From: Spongilla lacustris
Lineage: Eukaryota; Porifera; Demospongiae; Spongillida; Spongillidae
DNA length: 64,000 nucleotides
Assembly (NCBI GenBank): GCA_949361645.1
Contig: OX442431.1
Span: forward strand, 5,894,473-5,958,472
Reading direction: 5' to 3'
Under the pieces are notes generated by a model that ran no database searches, had not been told where the DNA came from, and saw nothing but the letters and a program-made list of their open reading frames with translations. Of the stretch, positions 20,485-32,046 are shown piece after piece (position 1 is the first letter of the stretch; each line of letters opens with the position of its first letter). The position numbers and the translations under genes were made by a program.

Positions 20485-23400
20485 ATGGCGGATTCTGAGC
20501 ACAGCACACGTAGGCCTAAAAGAACGCAAAAGGCCCTTGAACAAGAAGGAGGATGTGAAGAAATGCAAACTCGTAAGTATATGTTAATAATGTCTGTATA
20601 TGCAGTGATGCCGCGGTCGGCTATTATCGATCCGGTCACGTTCACGATTAACCGTACCGGATCGTCCCGGTCACGTTCACGGACGAACACTGACCGTATC
20701 TTAGCAATACGGTCACATTGGCGGTTTGACGGGGGCCGCCTGGATTCAAGACGGTCCCGGTCGATACCCGGACGCAATTAATGGCACAAAGTAATAACCA
20801 CAGCAATTATAAATCATACATTAAAAAGTTTGTTACACCGCAAGAAGATGACTCTTTCCACTCTGCCAGCATCCATTCGCCATCTCTTGCGATCAAGTAC
20901 AAGTTTTAACTGCGAAAATACCCTTTCAGAGGGAGCACTGGACGCCGGAATGGCTAAATACTTTAGGGTTAGCAGAGCGATGTGAGGGAAGTTAGCTTCG
21001 TGGTCGCTCCACCAGTGCATGACGTTATTAACACGCCAGTTGATTTGTGGTTCCAGCTATAGCGCTTCAACTCATTCTCTATGCTGTCCCTCACACTCAC
21101 CCCAAGGATCTCTTTGGTAGCAGTACGTGACTGCAATAGAATGCATAAAATGCACAGAGTCGGTTGAAATTCGCACTTATTGAAAGTTACCAAAATATAG
21201 ACTGACTTACGTCAAAGTAAAAAAATGCATCCAGAGCTGATATTTTGTCATTGGGCACAGCATCTTCCTGAGTGTCTAATGAGGACAGTGAGTTTGGAGG
21301 ATCATTTTAAATCCCAGCAACAATAAGCAGCTCGTCCTAGCTTAAACTGCTGTATTGCCTCCTCCCATATAGTTGGTTACAACCAACTCAAGCTTTTGTG
21401 GCCAGGGTGGACTAGTGCAGCAACGTTGAGTAACAAGGATGCATGATGGATTAAATCTGGTTTTGAACCCAGTTTTAAGACTCAGAAAACACTCATATAC
21501 TTCTGAAGGGAGCTAGGTACCAGAAGAAGTGGATTTCATTGCCGGCTCCTCACTACAAAGAGATTTCATGCATATAATCATAATGTTAACTATTACAAAA
21601 CGATAATATGACAGCATGGCATGTATGTATCATGCATGCACTGAGGCGCATACATGTCGACCCATCAACTCTCCTGCCTTTTGGCACACTACGCATATAC
21701 CCCATTTGTCGTCGCAATCAGAACGGAGCGCGCAAGAGCTTGTAGTGCTTCCACAGCCAGGCGTTGGTAAATTTGGGACCACTGGGATGAACTGCACCCT
21801 TGGCCGCACTGTCTTGAGGCTTGCATGTTTCGCAGCTCTTACTTTTCTTCGATGCAGGTGGTTCTTTGACGTCTGTGCAATCGATAGCAAGTTTTTCTGC
21901 TTCAGAATTATGAACCGGTCGATCAGACTGTTTTGCGGCAGGACTCAGGCTAAACCCAGCAGACATACTATTAAATTCAGCCGGAAGTCAGAACTCGGGT
22001 ACTAGTATAGGCCTGCACTTGAAAACCAAAGGCAATTGCAATGAGCACCTACCTATATGATATACAGCGTGACTCACAGAACTACAATCCAAGCAACGAT
22101 CCAAGCAAGAAATAAAAGCCAAACAACAAAATCCAAGCATCAGATTAATTTTTTGTTCACAAAAACAGTACATTATATACTGAGCATGCCAGGAAACTGG
22201 TGTCAGCGTACAATTCATTATTATTGAATTGTCACTTCAGGTGTATGAATACTGCATTGTATCTACTCTCACAGGTTCCCAGTCCTCGGTCATTCAATAA
22301 ATTTTCTTCATGCAATTGACCTAGTCTCGTACACACGTAACGATGATCATCGCTTACAGTATGTACGTGATGTCATATTGTAAGCGATGATCATCGTTAC
22401 GTACATTTAGGTCTGGGTACGAGACTACCTTTGACCCGTCAAATTTTTGGCGGTCCACTGTTATTACCTCAGTTATGCTGACGGTTAAGTGCTTTCGCGA
22501 ACTAATTCAATTATTCAATTTTCCTGGCGGTCACGGGCGCAGTCAAGCCAACCGTATCGCCTAGTTTGATGGTCTTGACGGTTGACGGGCGAACCGCGGC
22601 ATCACTGTTTATATGCATGGTGTAAATGTATGCATGTATATATATATATACCTGTGTATTTAAATAAAAAGTCGTACTGAGCTAGCGTGCGACGATAGGC
22701 CGTATATGTGCAGATCACTACCGCAAAGGTTTTAATGCATTTCTGGTAATTATTATATTTCCCATGCCAGGTATGTGTGTTTGTACTGTTTTCTAACTGC
22801 ATGATCTACTCAATCGCAATCGTTTGTAGGGCCAATTAAGGTGAAGTGTGCACAGACCGGGAAAGTGTTCCTGACAAAAGTGTGCAACCTCAGTAAAGAG
22901 GATGAATCGGAGTGCATAACTGCCGAGGACCTAAGGCCAGGAGTTGGGCTATTGTGTGATGTTAAGGGAAAAACATACCCTATAGAGGTTGTCGCTTTTC
23001 AAGGTAAGCCGTACGAGCATGCGCATGCGTTGTACTTATATCTGCGCCGCGCTTATATAAGATGGTGGTGATTCTTCGGAACAAGAAGTAAGCAGCATGC
23101 ATGCGTGCAGGATGGGAATCTGGCTAAGTCTAAATTGTGTTTATATCATGCATGTAGCCTCTGTCAGAACAGTGCAAGTGAGCCGATACGGGGCGCAATT
23201 CAGAAATAGATTGTGGCGATGCTGCTTCAAGTGATAGTACCAGGCGAAGACAAGAGGTATTAGTAAGCAGCGCGCATGCAGGATGGGAATCTAAAGTCTA
23301 AACTGTGTCTATATCATGTAGCCTCAGTGGAAGCAAGGTGATATGCGGTGCAATTCTGATGGTGGCGATGCTGCTTCAAGTGATAGCACCAGGCGAAGAC

Positions 23401-24995
23401 AAGAAGTAAGCAGCGCGCATGCAGGATGGGAATCTAACGTCTAAACTGTGTCTATACCATGTAGCCTCAGTGGAAGCAAGGTGATATGTGGCGCAATTCT
23501 GATGGTGGTGATGCTGCTTCAAGTGATAGCACCAGGCGAAGACAAGAAGTAAGCAGCGCGCATGCAGGATGGGAATCTAAAGTCTAAACTGTGTCTATAT
23601 CAGTGGAAGCAAGCTGATATGTGGCACAGTTCTGATGGTGGTGATGCTGCTTCTAGTGATAGCACGGCCAGGCGAAGACAAGAAGTAAGCAGCGCGCATG
23701 CAGGATGGGAATCTAAAGTTTGAACTGTGTGTATATCATGTAGCCTCAATGGAAGCAAGCTGATATGTGGCGCAGTTCTGATGATGGTGACGCTGCTTCT
23801 AATGATAGGCAAAGACAAGAAGTAAGCAGCGTGCATGCAGGATGGGAATCTAAAGTTTGAACTGTGTCTATATCATGTAGCCTCAGTGGAAGCAAGCATA
23901 TGTGGCGCAGTACAGGTGGTGGTGATGCTGCTTCAAGTGATAGCACCAGGCGAAGACAAGAAGTAAGCAGCGTGCATGCAGGATGGGGATCTAAAGTTTG
24001 AACTGTGTCTATGATGTCATAATCCAAGCCCCTGCAGAGTGTAGAGCAGCAAAAACGAGCCATTCTATTGGATGCAATACAGGGAGCTACCAGTTCACAT
24101 GTTTCTAGTGACTGGGCCAGGGTTCGTAAGCATGCATGCATGGAATGTGCTGTGCAACATGCATTTATTTTAATTCTGCAGTTTTCTGGTCATGAGCAGT
24201 CTCCTTCATTGAAGAGTGTAAGTTATAACTTACATTTGTAGACAATACTGTCACATTTTGCCATACATGCCAGCAGTTTAGCAGTTCAGAGTCTGAACAA
24301 TCACAGGTAAAAGCATATATGGCACTGAATGAATGTAACAAGAAATAACTATGTACATGTACATGTATACTTTTACTTTTTCATGTGGAAGAATCAAGAA
24401 ATGGTACGTGATTACTATGTTATTCAATATAAATGACTTCTTTTCTGTTACAGATTACACTGTTAATGAGCATAAATGGCAAGCTCAGTCACATACTTGA
24501 CCATATCTCTGAACAAGCCAAATCAGTGTAAGCCCAGCTACAAATAGTGTATTATATATACATGTATTATAAAATGATATACATGTAGTTCTAAGAAGGA
24601 AAGCTCAGCAGTGGAGTTTGCCCAGGAGTCACGTAATGAAGAGGATTGGATTAGTTTTAGAATAGCAATTTTTATGTGCTAATCCTTTGTATTTACATCC
24701 AGTTCAATGGTGTTAATTTAACACTAATTCCAAAGAGAAACATTTACACCTATGACATCTTCTTTTCAAAGAAAGAACTTCAGGAATCCCTGCTTTTTCC
24801 TTCTATGAAAAGCCCAAAGCCTTCACTGTGTCCGGAAAAGGTTCAGCGGATAATTGGTAAACAAACATACACAAGATTCTTCTTACTGACTTGTTGTTCA
24901 TGGTCGTAGCAACAATCAAGGGGCAGTTCCCAATAGAACCCTTTGATCTTGCAGTTTTCACAACGAAGGCGAACCAGAAGTGCCGAGATAGTTGA
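20485..24995 (+). CDS. Split gene with BEN-like C-terminal domain
   Basis: Best-supported exons: 20485-20572 (ATG, MADSEHSTRRPKRTQK), 22830-23003, 23062-23087, then an array of small alternative exons (23322-23962), 24038 to about 24121, 24182-24217, 24277-24306, 24454-24527, one beginning 24589, 24703-24856 and 24910-24995 (TGA). Phases agree except at the 3' end of the exon at 24589, where I cannot find a donor that fits. Exon 22830-23003 encodes a compact block (VKCAQTGKVFLTKVCNL, then GVGLLCDVKGKTYPIEVV) like the small beta-barrel preceding BEN domains in invertebrate proteins. The last two exons (FSKKELQESLLFPSM, CPEKVQRII, ending NQKCRDS) fit the BEN pattern of a helix with [LF]F-S-x-x-E-L, an L-[DC]-P-x-K block and a terminal KCR. 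BEN proteins bind DNA or chromatin. Intron 1 holds a complete hAT element. The function is inferred from weak similarity. Confidence 0.55.
20603..22607 (-). mobile_element. Decayed hAT transposon, about 2 kb
   Basis: Termini CAGTGATGCCGCGG and CCGCGGCATCACTG, flanked by a near-perfect 8-bp duplication (TGTATATG left, TTTATATG right). On the minus strand a BED-type zinc-finger remnant near 21700-21890 (WLWKHY ... CVVCQKAGELMGRH) is followed by a transposase C-terminus near 20830-21020 (YLAIPASSAPSERVFSQ), the hAT dimerisation signature. The central catalytic part is missing or unreadable, so the copy is dead. It sits in intron 1 of the BEN-like gene. Confidence 0.88.
22322..22433. repeat. Palindromic repeat inside the hAT element
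   Basis: GTAACGATGATCATCGCTTAC and its inverted copy, about 25 bp apart, bounded by GTCTCGTAC and GTACGAGAC. It is a small foldback insertion nested in the right end of the hAT copy. Confidence 0.7.
23088..23962 (+). repeat. Tandem array of about 145-bp units, each holding a duplicated small exon
   Basis: Six units. Each has an intron-like part (GTAAGCAGCGCGCATGCAGG ... TCATGTAG) and an exon-like part of 78-84 bp. Exon parts: 23322-23405, 23465-23548, 23604-23684, 23744-23821 and 23881-23962, plus a degenerate first unit from 23158. Units 2-5 are open in phase 0 and multiples of three, despite 3-bp and 6-bp indels, and encode WKQGDMWRNSDGGDAASSDS-like peptides. Units 1 and 6 are broken in that frame. 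The preceding exon, 23062-23087, ends with a related DGGDSSEQE. Confidence 0.75.
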
Positions 24996-27720
24996 GCTTG
25001 AACAAAATGACGTCAATCAACTCTAAATTGACTTACTGTTTTTCCCCTAGTTATTTTTCATGTATTGTGCTGTTTACCACTATTAATCTTTCATACACTG
25101 TGTGGCATTGCATGGGTGTAATTTACATGGCACAGGGGGCATCTTACATGGCCATGAAAGGACTTGTAAGATCTGTTCCATTTCATGCCAAGACTTGACA
25201 TAGATCCCAGTCAAGTCTTGTCAAGAAGTCATGCATGGTAAGTCTTGGCAAGACTTGGAGAATTTTTTTCTTAGATAGCGCGAAGCTGAAACCACTGTAT
25301 GCAACTGGCTGTCGTTATTAAGGCCAAAGAAGTTGGCTTTTATGATTGGTTTGCCATGGGTGAAATGTACAGGTGAGCCACCTAACGACGGGAGAATGAT
25401 TTGCATTCCCCCTCCCCCTCCATTACACCCCTATAATGGATGACAAATAACATACCCCCCCCCCCCCCCCCGGGACAATATAACAATATAGCATTTATTA
25501 TGCCTCCACCATCCCCACGGACCGGCTCCCACCTTGGACAGACTTGTAATGTCCCCCTGGACAAGCTTCTGTTCAGTATACCTAGAATTCTAGCCTCTTG
25601 GTACAGGCATTTAAATCCTGGACACCATTTATTGTCATCCATAGGGGTGTGCAGTTAAATATTGGAATAGCCCAAAACACTGTGTGATGGCCTTCTGGTA
25701 GGACCATTTATAAGTGAATTCTGTTCAAAGGTAACTGATAAATGCTTGTCTATGTGGGAATGTCCTTCACAAATGTGTGTCCTCTGGTGGTCCCCACCAG
25801 AGTAAATCATCACTGGTAACCCCATAACCCCATAAGTCATATCTCCCCTGTGACAGAAGCTTCCAATGAGGACAGCTTTGTTCTTGACATGGCCATGCTG
25901 CTCTGGGGGAGGTATGTTCAAATGTGTGTGTCTGCCAGATGTGAGCTGTTCTTGGCCGATGTTATTAGGTGGACATGAAGAAGAGGAAAGGGAACACCGG
26001 ACCATCCAACCAGGATGAGGGGTGGACTACTCTGGAAAGGTGGGTGTATGTATATGTTTGTGTGTGCCATGTCCCATGGATATGTTGCCAAGGGGTGTAC
26101 TGCTCATCTGTGTGATATTCTGCAAGCTTGCTATCCCCTCCTTTGCTCCCATATTCTTTTCTCTCCTCCCCTTCCCCTCCTCTCGCTTCTCTTCCTCTCT
26201 CCTCTCCCTCTTCTCCCCTCCTCTCTCCTCTCCCCCTTCTCTTCTTCTTTCCTCTCTTTCACTTCCTTCTCCAACTATTTGCCCCAGATAGTTTGGCCAT
26301 GATGTTCTGTGCTGTACTCAGTGGTGGTCTTTTGCCCACCAGATATGAATTAATGAAAATGGCAAGCAATCTGGTGAGCATCTTTGGTGTGAATGGCCAA
26401 TTGCTTTAATCCACACACCATACATGCTCACATCAGGTACAGACATTTATGGCAATTAATCATGATGCCTTTGCTACTGGTTTTGAAGAACGTATGAGTA
26501 CCTTCAGTCAAGAGACTGAAGAGGGCTTTGAATCCTGTGGGGATAGTTGTGATGGGGGTGTGTGTGCAGTCACATGCAAGAACTTTCAGAGACCTTAGCT
26601 GTTTAAAAGAAATCGTTTGATTCAGATACCTTAAATGTTTTGACCCTGAAAATTCAGTCTCAAATAGGAATTCCGACAGTTTTAGTGATCCAAACTCAAA
26701 AGTTACGATCTAAGATATTCAAAATGATGTTTTTTTAGATCCTGGTGTATAGTACCACTTGATGTATCGGTCCAATGATGTTCAGTAACTGGCGCATCGC
26801 ATAAGGCGCCCTGCGCTTGGTCATTCAGTTTCAGTAGAGTCGAAAATCGTGGGCAGAAAACTGTATTCGATTTGAACAACACTTAATAAATACGGCGCGT
26901 GTTTTGAAAACTTAAAAACTAGTCTGGTCTATTGCCCACGCATTCGCCGGCAGTCGTTCTGAATGCATGGTATAAGCCATAGTGAAGCATAATGAAGCTA
27001 CCAGATCGTTTTTACCAAATAGTGTCAATAAGCAATTTTAAATTTAAAACTGCAAACAGAAAAAAATTTCTTCTGGCGTCTAGGATTTTAGTATTTTTTA
27101 CGGTCTAAAATCACGGATTCCGCAGTGCCTAGCGTAATGTTAGCGGTTATGAAAAGGATCGAACTGAAAATGAAAACATAGGATTAGAACTTAGTACCAT
27201 GTACATCACAGCCAGCCAAATTACATACGACCCACAGTAACAATCGAAATCTTTAGCATCATATAGATGTATATTACCATACATACGTTGCTTTTTGTGC
27301 GTAATTATTCATTGCAGGTCAACGTTTAATTAAACCTTCTCTCCTTAAAACGGTTTTATAGAAGACAAGTTAGAAACTTTCTGCCGAATTTGATTTTATT
27401 ATACTTTCCAAGTTTGAGTTATACTGTCAGAACACAATTTCGATACTTTAACCCACAACAGATCAGTCAGTTGTATCGGCTTAGGAAGGGTATATATACA
27501 TTAACATTTAGCACAGAAGATAGATTTGCTAAATAATGTAGGTCTGTAATATTTATAAATAAATGAATGCCGTAGTTCCTTGTTTCCGTACTTTTTACTG
27601 AATTGCTGTCTATACAAATTCTTGATAAACAAATTATGCATGCATAATACACTGAAATAACTGCTCTAGATCTATTATATACAATTTAAACACACATCAC
27701 AATGTCAAACACATACTCTA
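24996..27720. other. Poorly resolved stretch with possible exons
   Basis: A poly-C run at about 25456 and a CT-rich tract at 26160-26280 are visible. Apart from two exon-like blocks at 26287-26598, listed separately, I cannot assign genes. From 26600 to 27720 the sequence is AT-rich with short frames only. Confidence 0.35.
26287..26598 (+). CDS. Two putative exons of an unrecognised gene
   Basis: A first open block of about 88 bases (SLAMMFCAVLSGGLLPTRYE...) ends at a GTGAGC donor near 26374. A CAG acceptor near 26437 opens a second block that reads to a TAG at 26596-26598 and has four cysteines near its C-terminus (ESCGDSCDGGVCAVTC). The frame is continuous across the intron. I do not recognise the family, and upstream exons are not identified. 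Confidence 0.3.
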
Positions 27721-28208
27721 GATAGAATGGCCCTGGAGTTGGCTCTGATCAGGGTCAAGTTCAATCTGCCATAAATGTAGATCAGATTTGTTGTGAAGGA
27801 TTTAGGCTGCCCCAGTCTATAGTGGCTAGTCTTCTGGCAAGTCTGGAGAGACTACGTTGAGCTTCTGGTCCCCAACTTCCATAGGACTCTACCACTAGGG
27901 GGGAAGCATATGCAATCCCAACCTAACTCTCTACATTTTGCATCATTACTGTGGTGCTTGCTTCCTCTGATCTGCCTGCATTGCTGCTGAACTCGGTATC
28001 ACATGCACACGCTATACTTGGAGGGTTTCGGGATGTGACACAACTGAAGATCAATTGCAGCAGGCTTGCCCAACTCCCAGTTAGGGATGAGGACATCGGC
28101 AGGACGCGTTTGTTGAGCTTCATGGCCCAGACTGCTTCCAGCTTCAAGCTGCACACCTATGTATACACGTTGACAGAACTCGAAAACTGAAGGGTAATTT
28201 TGCTTCAT
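27720..28208 (-). pseudogene. Fragment of RLE-type non-LTR retrotransposon (C-terminal endonuclease part)
   Basis: Minus-strand frames read VQLEAGSSLGHEAQQTRPAD, then WELGKPAAIDL, matching the endonuclease block of the large element at 40969-43936 (RPADVLVQGWDRG, ALDITV). It is a 5'-truncated, decayed copy. The lower-coordinate part (27720-27900) aligns in style with the protein's C-terminal end. Confidence 0.65.
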
Positions 28209-29092
28209 TTATTTGTTTCTGTCGTGAGTGTGTGTCTGAGAATGCCATGTCAGTGATACTATAAAGATGCATGGGATCTGGTGGGGCTAGCCACTATGTC
28301 GGACTCCCGTTTACGCTCGGGTGTGTGCCTGTTTACGCGCTGACTATCAAGGGCTTCAGTGGTCAACGACAACTAGGAGGATCTTTAAGGCTTCCAAGCG
28401 GATAAAAACTCGTTGGTTCTAGTGCTTCCGCATAACAGCTTACAGTAACACTATGCTTCAATCGTGACAAAGATACAGTGCATGCAATAAACCTCTTATC
28501 CAAGCGAATCTTATCTTATCAGATCCTGAAGGAGAAATTTTTGTAAGGATCGAGGGAGGGAACGAGTAAGCTTTTCTCTTTTGTCTAATCGTCGGCATAC
28601 ATACACGCACAGCCATGTACATGTTGGTGGATCCAATTGATTGTACGGTACACTTGCTATTAGCATAGACGAGAACAATATTTTTATTCATTAACGACCA
28701 CGTATAACCATCAGTCGAGATTGCTATGCCATAGTGCACGTGGTAGTGCAACCTCTCGTTTTCTATAGTTAAAATTGCTTTAGGCACATCAAACTATGAG
28801 CTGAGGCCTCGCAGCTCGAGGCCGACAAAATTCTATTCATATATAATTATATGCTTCCATGCTATCCCGGGCACGTCACGCAACTTGCCGTGGAGAGTAC
28901 TGAGACTAGCTAGTTGATAGTTTACATTCCATTGGGACTACACCAAACTAGTGGACTGTGTAACAACAAGCGTTCGGTTGGTACCGGTATATGTATAGGT
29001 GGGAGGTGAGTGTATGACGTAAGTACTATTAATAACATGTTTAAAAATAAAATGCTGCATCATAGTAGTTCCGTTTGGATGAAAACCGGGTA
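28209..29092. other. No gene recognised; upstream region of the first RBR gene
   Basis: Non-coding. A GAGCTGAGGCCTCGCAGCTC hairpin lies near 28799-28818. A 13-codon upstream frame at 29052-29093 overlaps the RBR start codon (TAATG). Confidence 0.4.
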
Positions 29093-30178
29093 ATGTCGGC
29101 AGTAGCAAGCACTGTAGCAGTCGCTAACGCCGAACTATTGTTGCCGGCAGAGGCGAACGTGTCAACATCGCAAGGACATAACCAAATAGTCGACGCAGCG
29201 CCTCTCAGCTCTGGTAACGATCTGCCACGGTACGGTGCAGTCTCCCACAACACCTCTCCACATTCAGGGAGCACAGGTTTGGAGACACGGGACGCGCACA
29301 AATCGGAAGTAGGCGGGAAAGAATGCATCGTTTGTCTTGAGAAGTCAGTAGCTGCTACGTCTCGACCGTGTTGTTCGAAATGCGTCTGCACAGACTGTAT
29401 GGTTCAAATAGTCCGCTTATCGGTGACCGAAGGTATCGTACACATCAAGTGCCCGAACCCGGAGTGCGACAAAGCCCTCACCGATCAAGAGATCGTTCAG
29501 CTGATTGGACAGGATGCCAATCTGAAAAGCAAATATGACCGCTTCAGACTCGATCACGTGAAGGACGGCAACAAGAAGGCGTGTCCTCGTTGCTGCCTCA
29601 TCACCGAACACAAACTGCCCAGAAAGTTCAGACTGAAGGAAAATGACGTCAAGCTGAAGTGCACTTCGTGCGACCTGGAGTGGTGTTTTAAGTGCCACGC
29701 CCCCTGGCACGAAGGGTTGACGTGCAAGGCCTTCCGAACGGGTGAAAAGGAATTTGAGCAGTACACCAAAGAGAGACAGTCGGATCGCATTACACCCAAC
29801 TGCCAGAAGTGCCCGCTGTGCAGAATTTATATTGAACGTAACGAAGGCTGTCCACACATGACATGCAATAGATGTGGTACAGGCTTCTGCTATTATTGCG
29901 GCGAAGCGTTTGTTATTCCACTGCTTTCTGACATATTTCACGACTCAAAATACAGTTTTCTTGGTTGCAAGTATAGGTACGAGGAAGGAGGTACCTTCGA
30001 AAGGTTGGCGGTACGAGGGACGTATGGTACTGCAATCATTGCCTTTTGTACTGGCTACCCAATCCTATTTGCCGGAGGAGTGGCGCTGATAGCAGCGGGC
30101 TGCCTAATAGCGCTGCCGTTCTATGCAATTTACAAAGTCTACAGAATTTGCAGGAGATACAGAGCGGGCGATGCATGA
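29093..30178 (+). CDS. RBR-type E3 ubiquitin ligase with C-terminal membrane segment, copy 1 (RNF144-like)
   Basis: I take the ATG at 29093 (361 residues); the frame is open slightly further upstream, but only from a TTG. A Ser/Thr-rich N-terminus of about 75 residues leads into RING1 (from about Cys78: CIVCLEKS ... CPNPECDKAL). The IBR domain follows (from about residue 164: CPRCCL ... CTSCDLEWCFKCHAPWHEG), then RING2 (from about 237: CQKCPLCRIYIERNEGCPHM). The Cys in HMTC at about residue 258 sits where the thioester-forming catalytic Cys of RBR ligases lies. A hydrophobic C-terminal stretch from about residue 310 (FAGGVALIAAGCLIALPFY) fits the single membrane anchor of RNF144/RNF217-like ligases. 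It therefore probably transfers ubiquitin from an E2 to substrates at a membrane. It is intronless. Its tandem paralogue lies at 31045-32046. Confidence 0.88.
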   Translation: MSAVASTVAVANAELLLPAEANVSTSQGHNQIVDAAPLSSGNDLPRYGAVSHNTSPHSGSTGLETRDAHKSEVGGKECIVCLEKSVAATSRPCCSKCVCTDCMVQIVRLSVTEGIVHIKCPNPECDKALTDQEIVQLIGQDANLKSKYDRFRLDHVKDGNKKACPRCCLITEHKLPRKFRLKENDVKLKCTSCDLEWCFKCHAPWHEGLTCKAFRTGEKEFEQYTKERQSDRITPNCQKCPLCRIYIERNEGCPHMTCNRCGTGFCYYCGEAFVIPLLSDIFHDSKYSFLGCKYRYEEGGTFERLAVRGTYGTAIIAFCTGYPILFAGGVALIAAGCLIALPFYAIYKVYRICRRYRAGDA

Positions 30179-31044
30179 TTCAGTACAGAAAATTGAATTC
30201 GAGTGATACAGTAGCTTGTCTCTACAGTTACATGTACACGCTGTTATCACAAGTCGTAATTAAATGTCTGAAAAATAGTACATGTAATTGTAAATTTGTA
30301 TGGCACTGATGCATTGTTGCGCATTTTCGGCCAATACAATTAATTCATTATTTGACAGTCGGCAGTTTCTAAATATAGCTGGGAAACAAGGGTTGAATGA
30401 TAAGGAAAAACAAGGGTCAACTGCACACATCACCAAACCATAAGTATATAAACATAATTATATTGCAGTTACCTAGCTAGATATACACACATACATGTAC
30501 ATGTACATCCGACCTGTTGTACAGAACAAATAAAGGAAGAACAAAATGGCCGCTATAATGACATTCGTCAACGTTCAGTTTTTTATCCTCTTCTTACCAA
30601 AAGTAAAGTATATCCTCAAATGACAGAATTTTCGATGAAAATTGATAAGGATTTTTTAATAGTATATCCCCCCCCCCCCCCCCCCTCTAAATCAAATTTT
30701 GTTTGTGTTGTTTAGGTGTTTTGTAATGTTTTTTTTTTTTTTTTTTGTAATGCTGTATATTGTTGGATCAAGCCTGTGATCATCTTATTGTGGTCGTTGA
30801 AGGTGGTTTGTGCGTGTTTGGTGGCAAGCAAGCTTGCAAAGTGAAGCTAAACCAATGGTATTTGCTACACAGTGGGCATGTGGTAGGGAGCGGTTAAGTG
30901 ATACGGGGTCATTCCATGGATGGAGAAACTATGCAAGCCAATGCATGCAGCGCAGACACGTATATGGACAAAGTTCGGAATTCATCTTAACTATCTAGCA
31001 TACACATGAATTTATTTTGCATTACGTAATAAGCCATATGTGGC
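30179..31044. other. Intergenic region between the RBR copies
   Basis: No gene recognised. It holds a poly-C run at about 30668-30686 and a poly-T run at about 30730-30746. The sequence differs from the region upstream of copy 1, so the duplication does not extend recognisably into the promoter. Confidence 0.5.
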
Positions 31045-32046
31045 ATGCAGTCTAAAAATAAACCATACCTTTCAATGGCTGAGAAGTCTGAAGCACTGAG
31101 TGTCCCTGCGAGTAACATTACCACTGATTTGTCGCCAGCAGAGACAAAGATGGCAGACGAGCCGATACCTCCCGAGCCAGTAACAGGTGAATTTGAAGGA
31201 TTAACAATTGTTCCACCCCAGTGCATCGTTTGCTTTGATGAGTTTGCAATAGCTACGTCTCGACCGTGTTGTTCTAAGCTTGTCTGCACAAACTGTATAG
31301 TTCAAATAGTACGCTTATCGGTGACCGAAGGTATCGTACACATCAAGTGCCCGAACCCGGAGTGCGACAAAGCCCTCACCGACAAGGAAATCGTTCAGCT
31401 GATAGGATCCGACGCCGATCTGAAAAGGAAGTACGACCGCTTCAGACTCGATTACGTGAAGGACGGCAACAAGAAGGCGTGTCCTCGTTGCTGCCTCATC
31501 ACCGAACACAAACTGCCCAGAAAGTTCAGACTGAAGGAAAATGACGTCAAGCTGAAGTGCACTTCGTGCGACCTGGAGTGGTGTTTTAAGTGCCACGCCC
31601 CCTGGCACGAAGGGTTGACGTGCAAGGCCTTCCGAACGGGTGACAAGCAGTTCCACCAATGGACGGAAGGGCGGGTTCGGTCAGTCCCGAACTGCCAGAA
31701 ATGCCCAATATGCAGTGTGTACATAGAACGATCCTCTGGATGTAACCACATGACCTGCAGACGTTGTGGTACGGAGTTTTGCTACTTGTGCGGCGAAATG
31801 TTCGTACCAATAATTGGCCAGGAACTCCACAGAAGCAAATACGGAATTTTTGGATGCGTTTACCAGTTCGACGGTAATGACTTCCTAAGAATGGGAGTAC
31901 GAGGGTCTTATGCTGCCATGATCATTACTGGTCTCGCGGGCTACCCGTTGTTGTTCGCGGGAGGCGTGGCTTTGCTGTTAGTTGGCGGTACTATAATACT
32001 CCCGTTTTATGTGATATACAAGTTGATCAGAATCAGCACGTTCTAG
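31045..32046 (+). CDS. RBR-type E3 ubiquitin ligase with C-terminal membrane segment, copy 2 (RNF144-like)
   Basis: 333 residues from the ATG at 31045; a second Met, MAEKSEAL at 31078, is an alternative start. RING1 is CIVCFDEF ... CPNPECDKAL, the IBR is CPRCCL ... CFKCHAPWHEG, and RING2 is CQKCPICSVYIERSSGCNHM, with the putative catalytic Cys in HMTC at about residue 238. The C-terminal hydrophobic segment (LLFAGGVALLLVGGTIILPF) indicates a tail-type membrane anchor. The N-terminus before RING1 is unrelated to that of copy 1. A central block (about 31490-31645) is identical at the nucleotide level to copy 1 while the flanks differ, which points to gene conversion. It is intronless and in the same orientation as copy 1. 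Confidence 0.88.
   Translation: MQSKNKPYLSMAEKSEALSVPASNITTDLSPAETKMADEPIPPEPVTGEFEGLTIVPPQCIVCFDEFAIATSRPCCSKLVCTNCIVQIVRLSVTEGIVHIKCPNPECDKALTDKEIVQLIGSDADLKRKYDRFRLDYVKDGNKKACPRCCLITEHKLPRKFRLKENDVKLKCTSCDLEWCFKCHAPWHEGLTCKAFRTGDKQFHQWTEGRVRSVPNCQKCPICSVYIERSSGCNHMTCRRCGTEFCYLCGEMFVPIIGQELHRSKYGIFGCVYQFDGNDFLRMGVRGSYAAMIITGLAGYPLLFAGGVALLLVGGTIILPFYVIYKLIRISTF

Noticed and set aside
29417..29941. 174-codon minus-strand frame opposite RBR copy 1
   Set aside because: A shadow of the real plus-strand gene. The same shadow appears opposite copy 2, because the DNA is similar.
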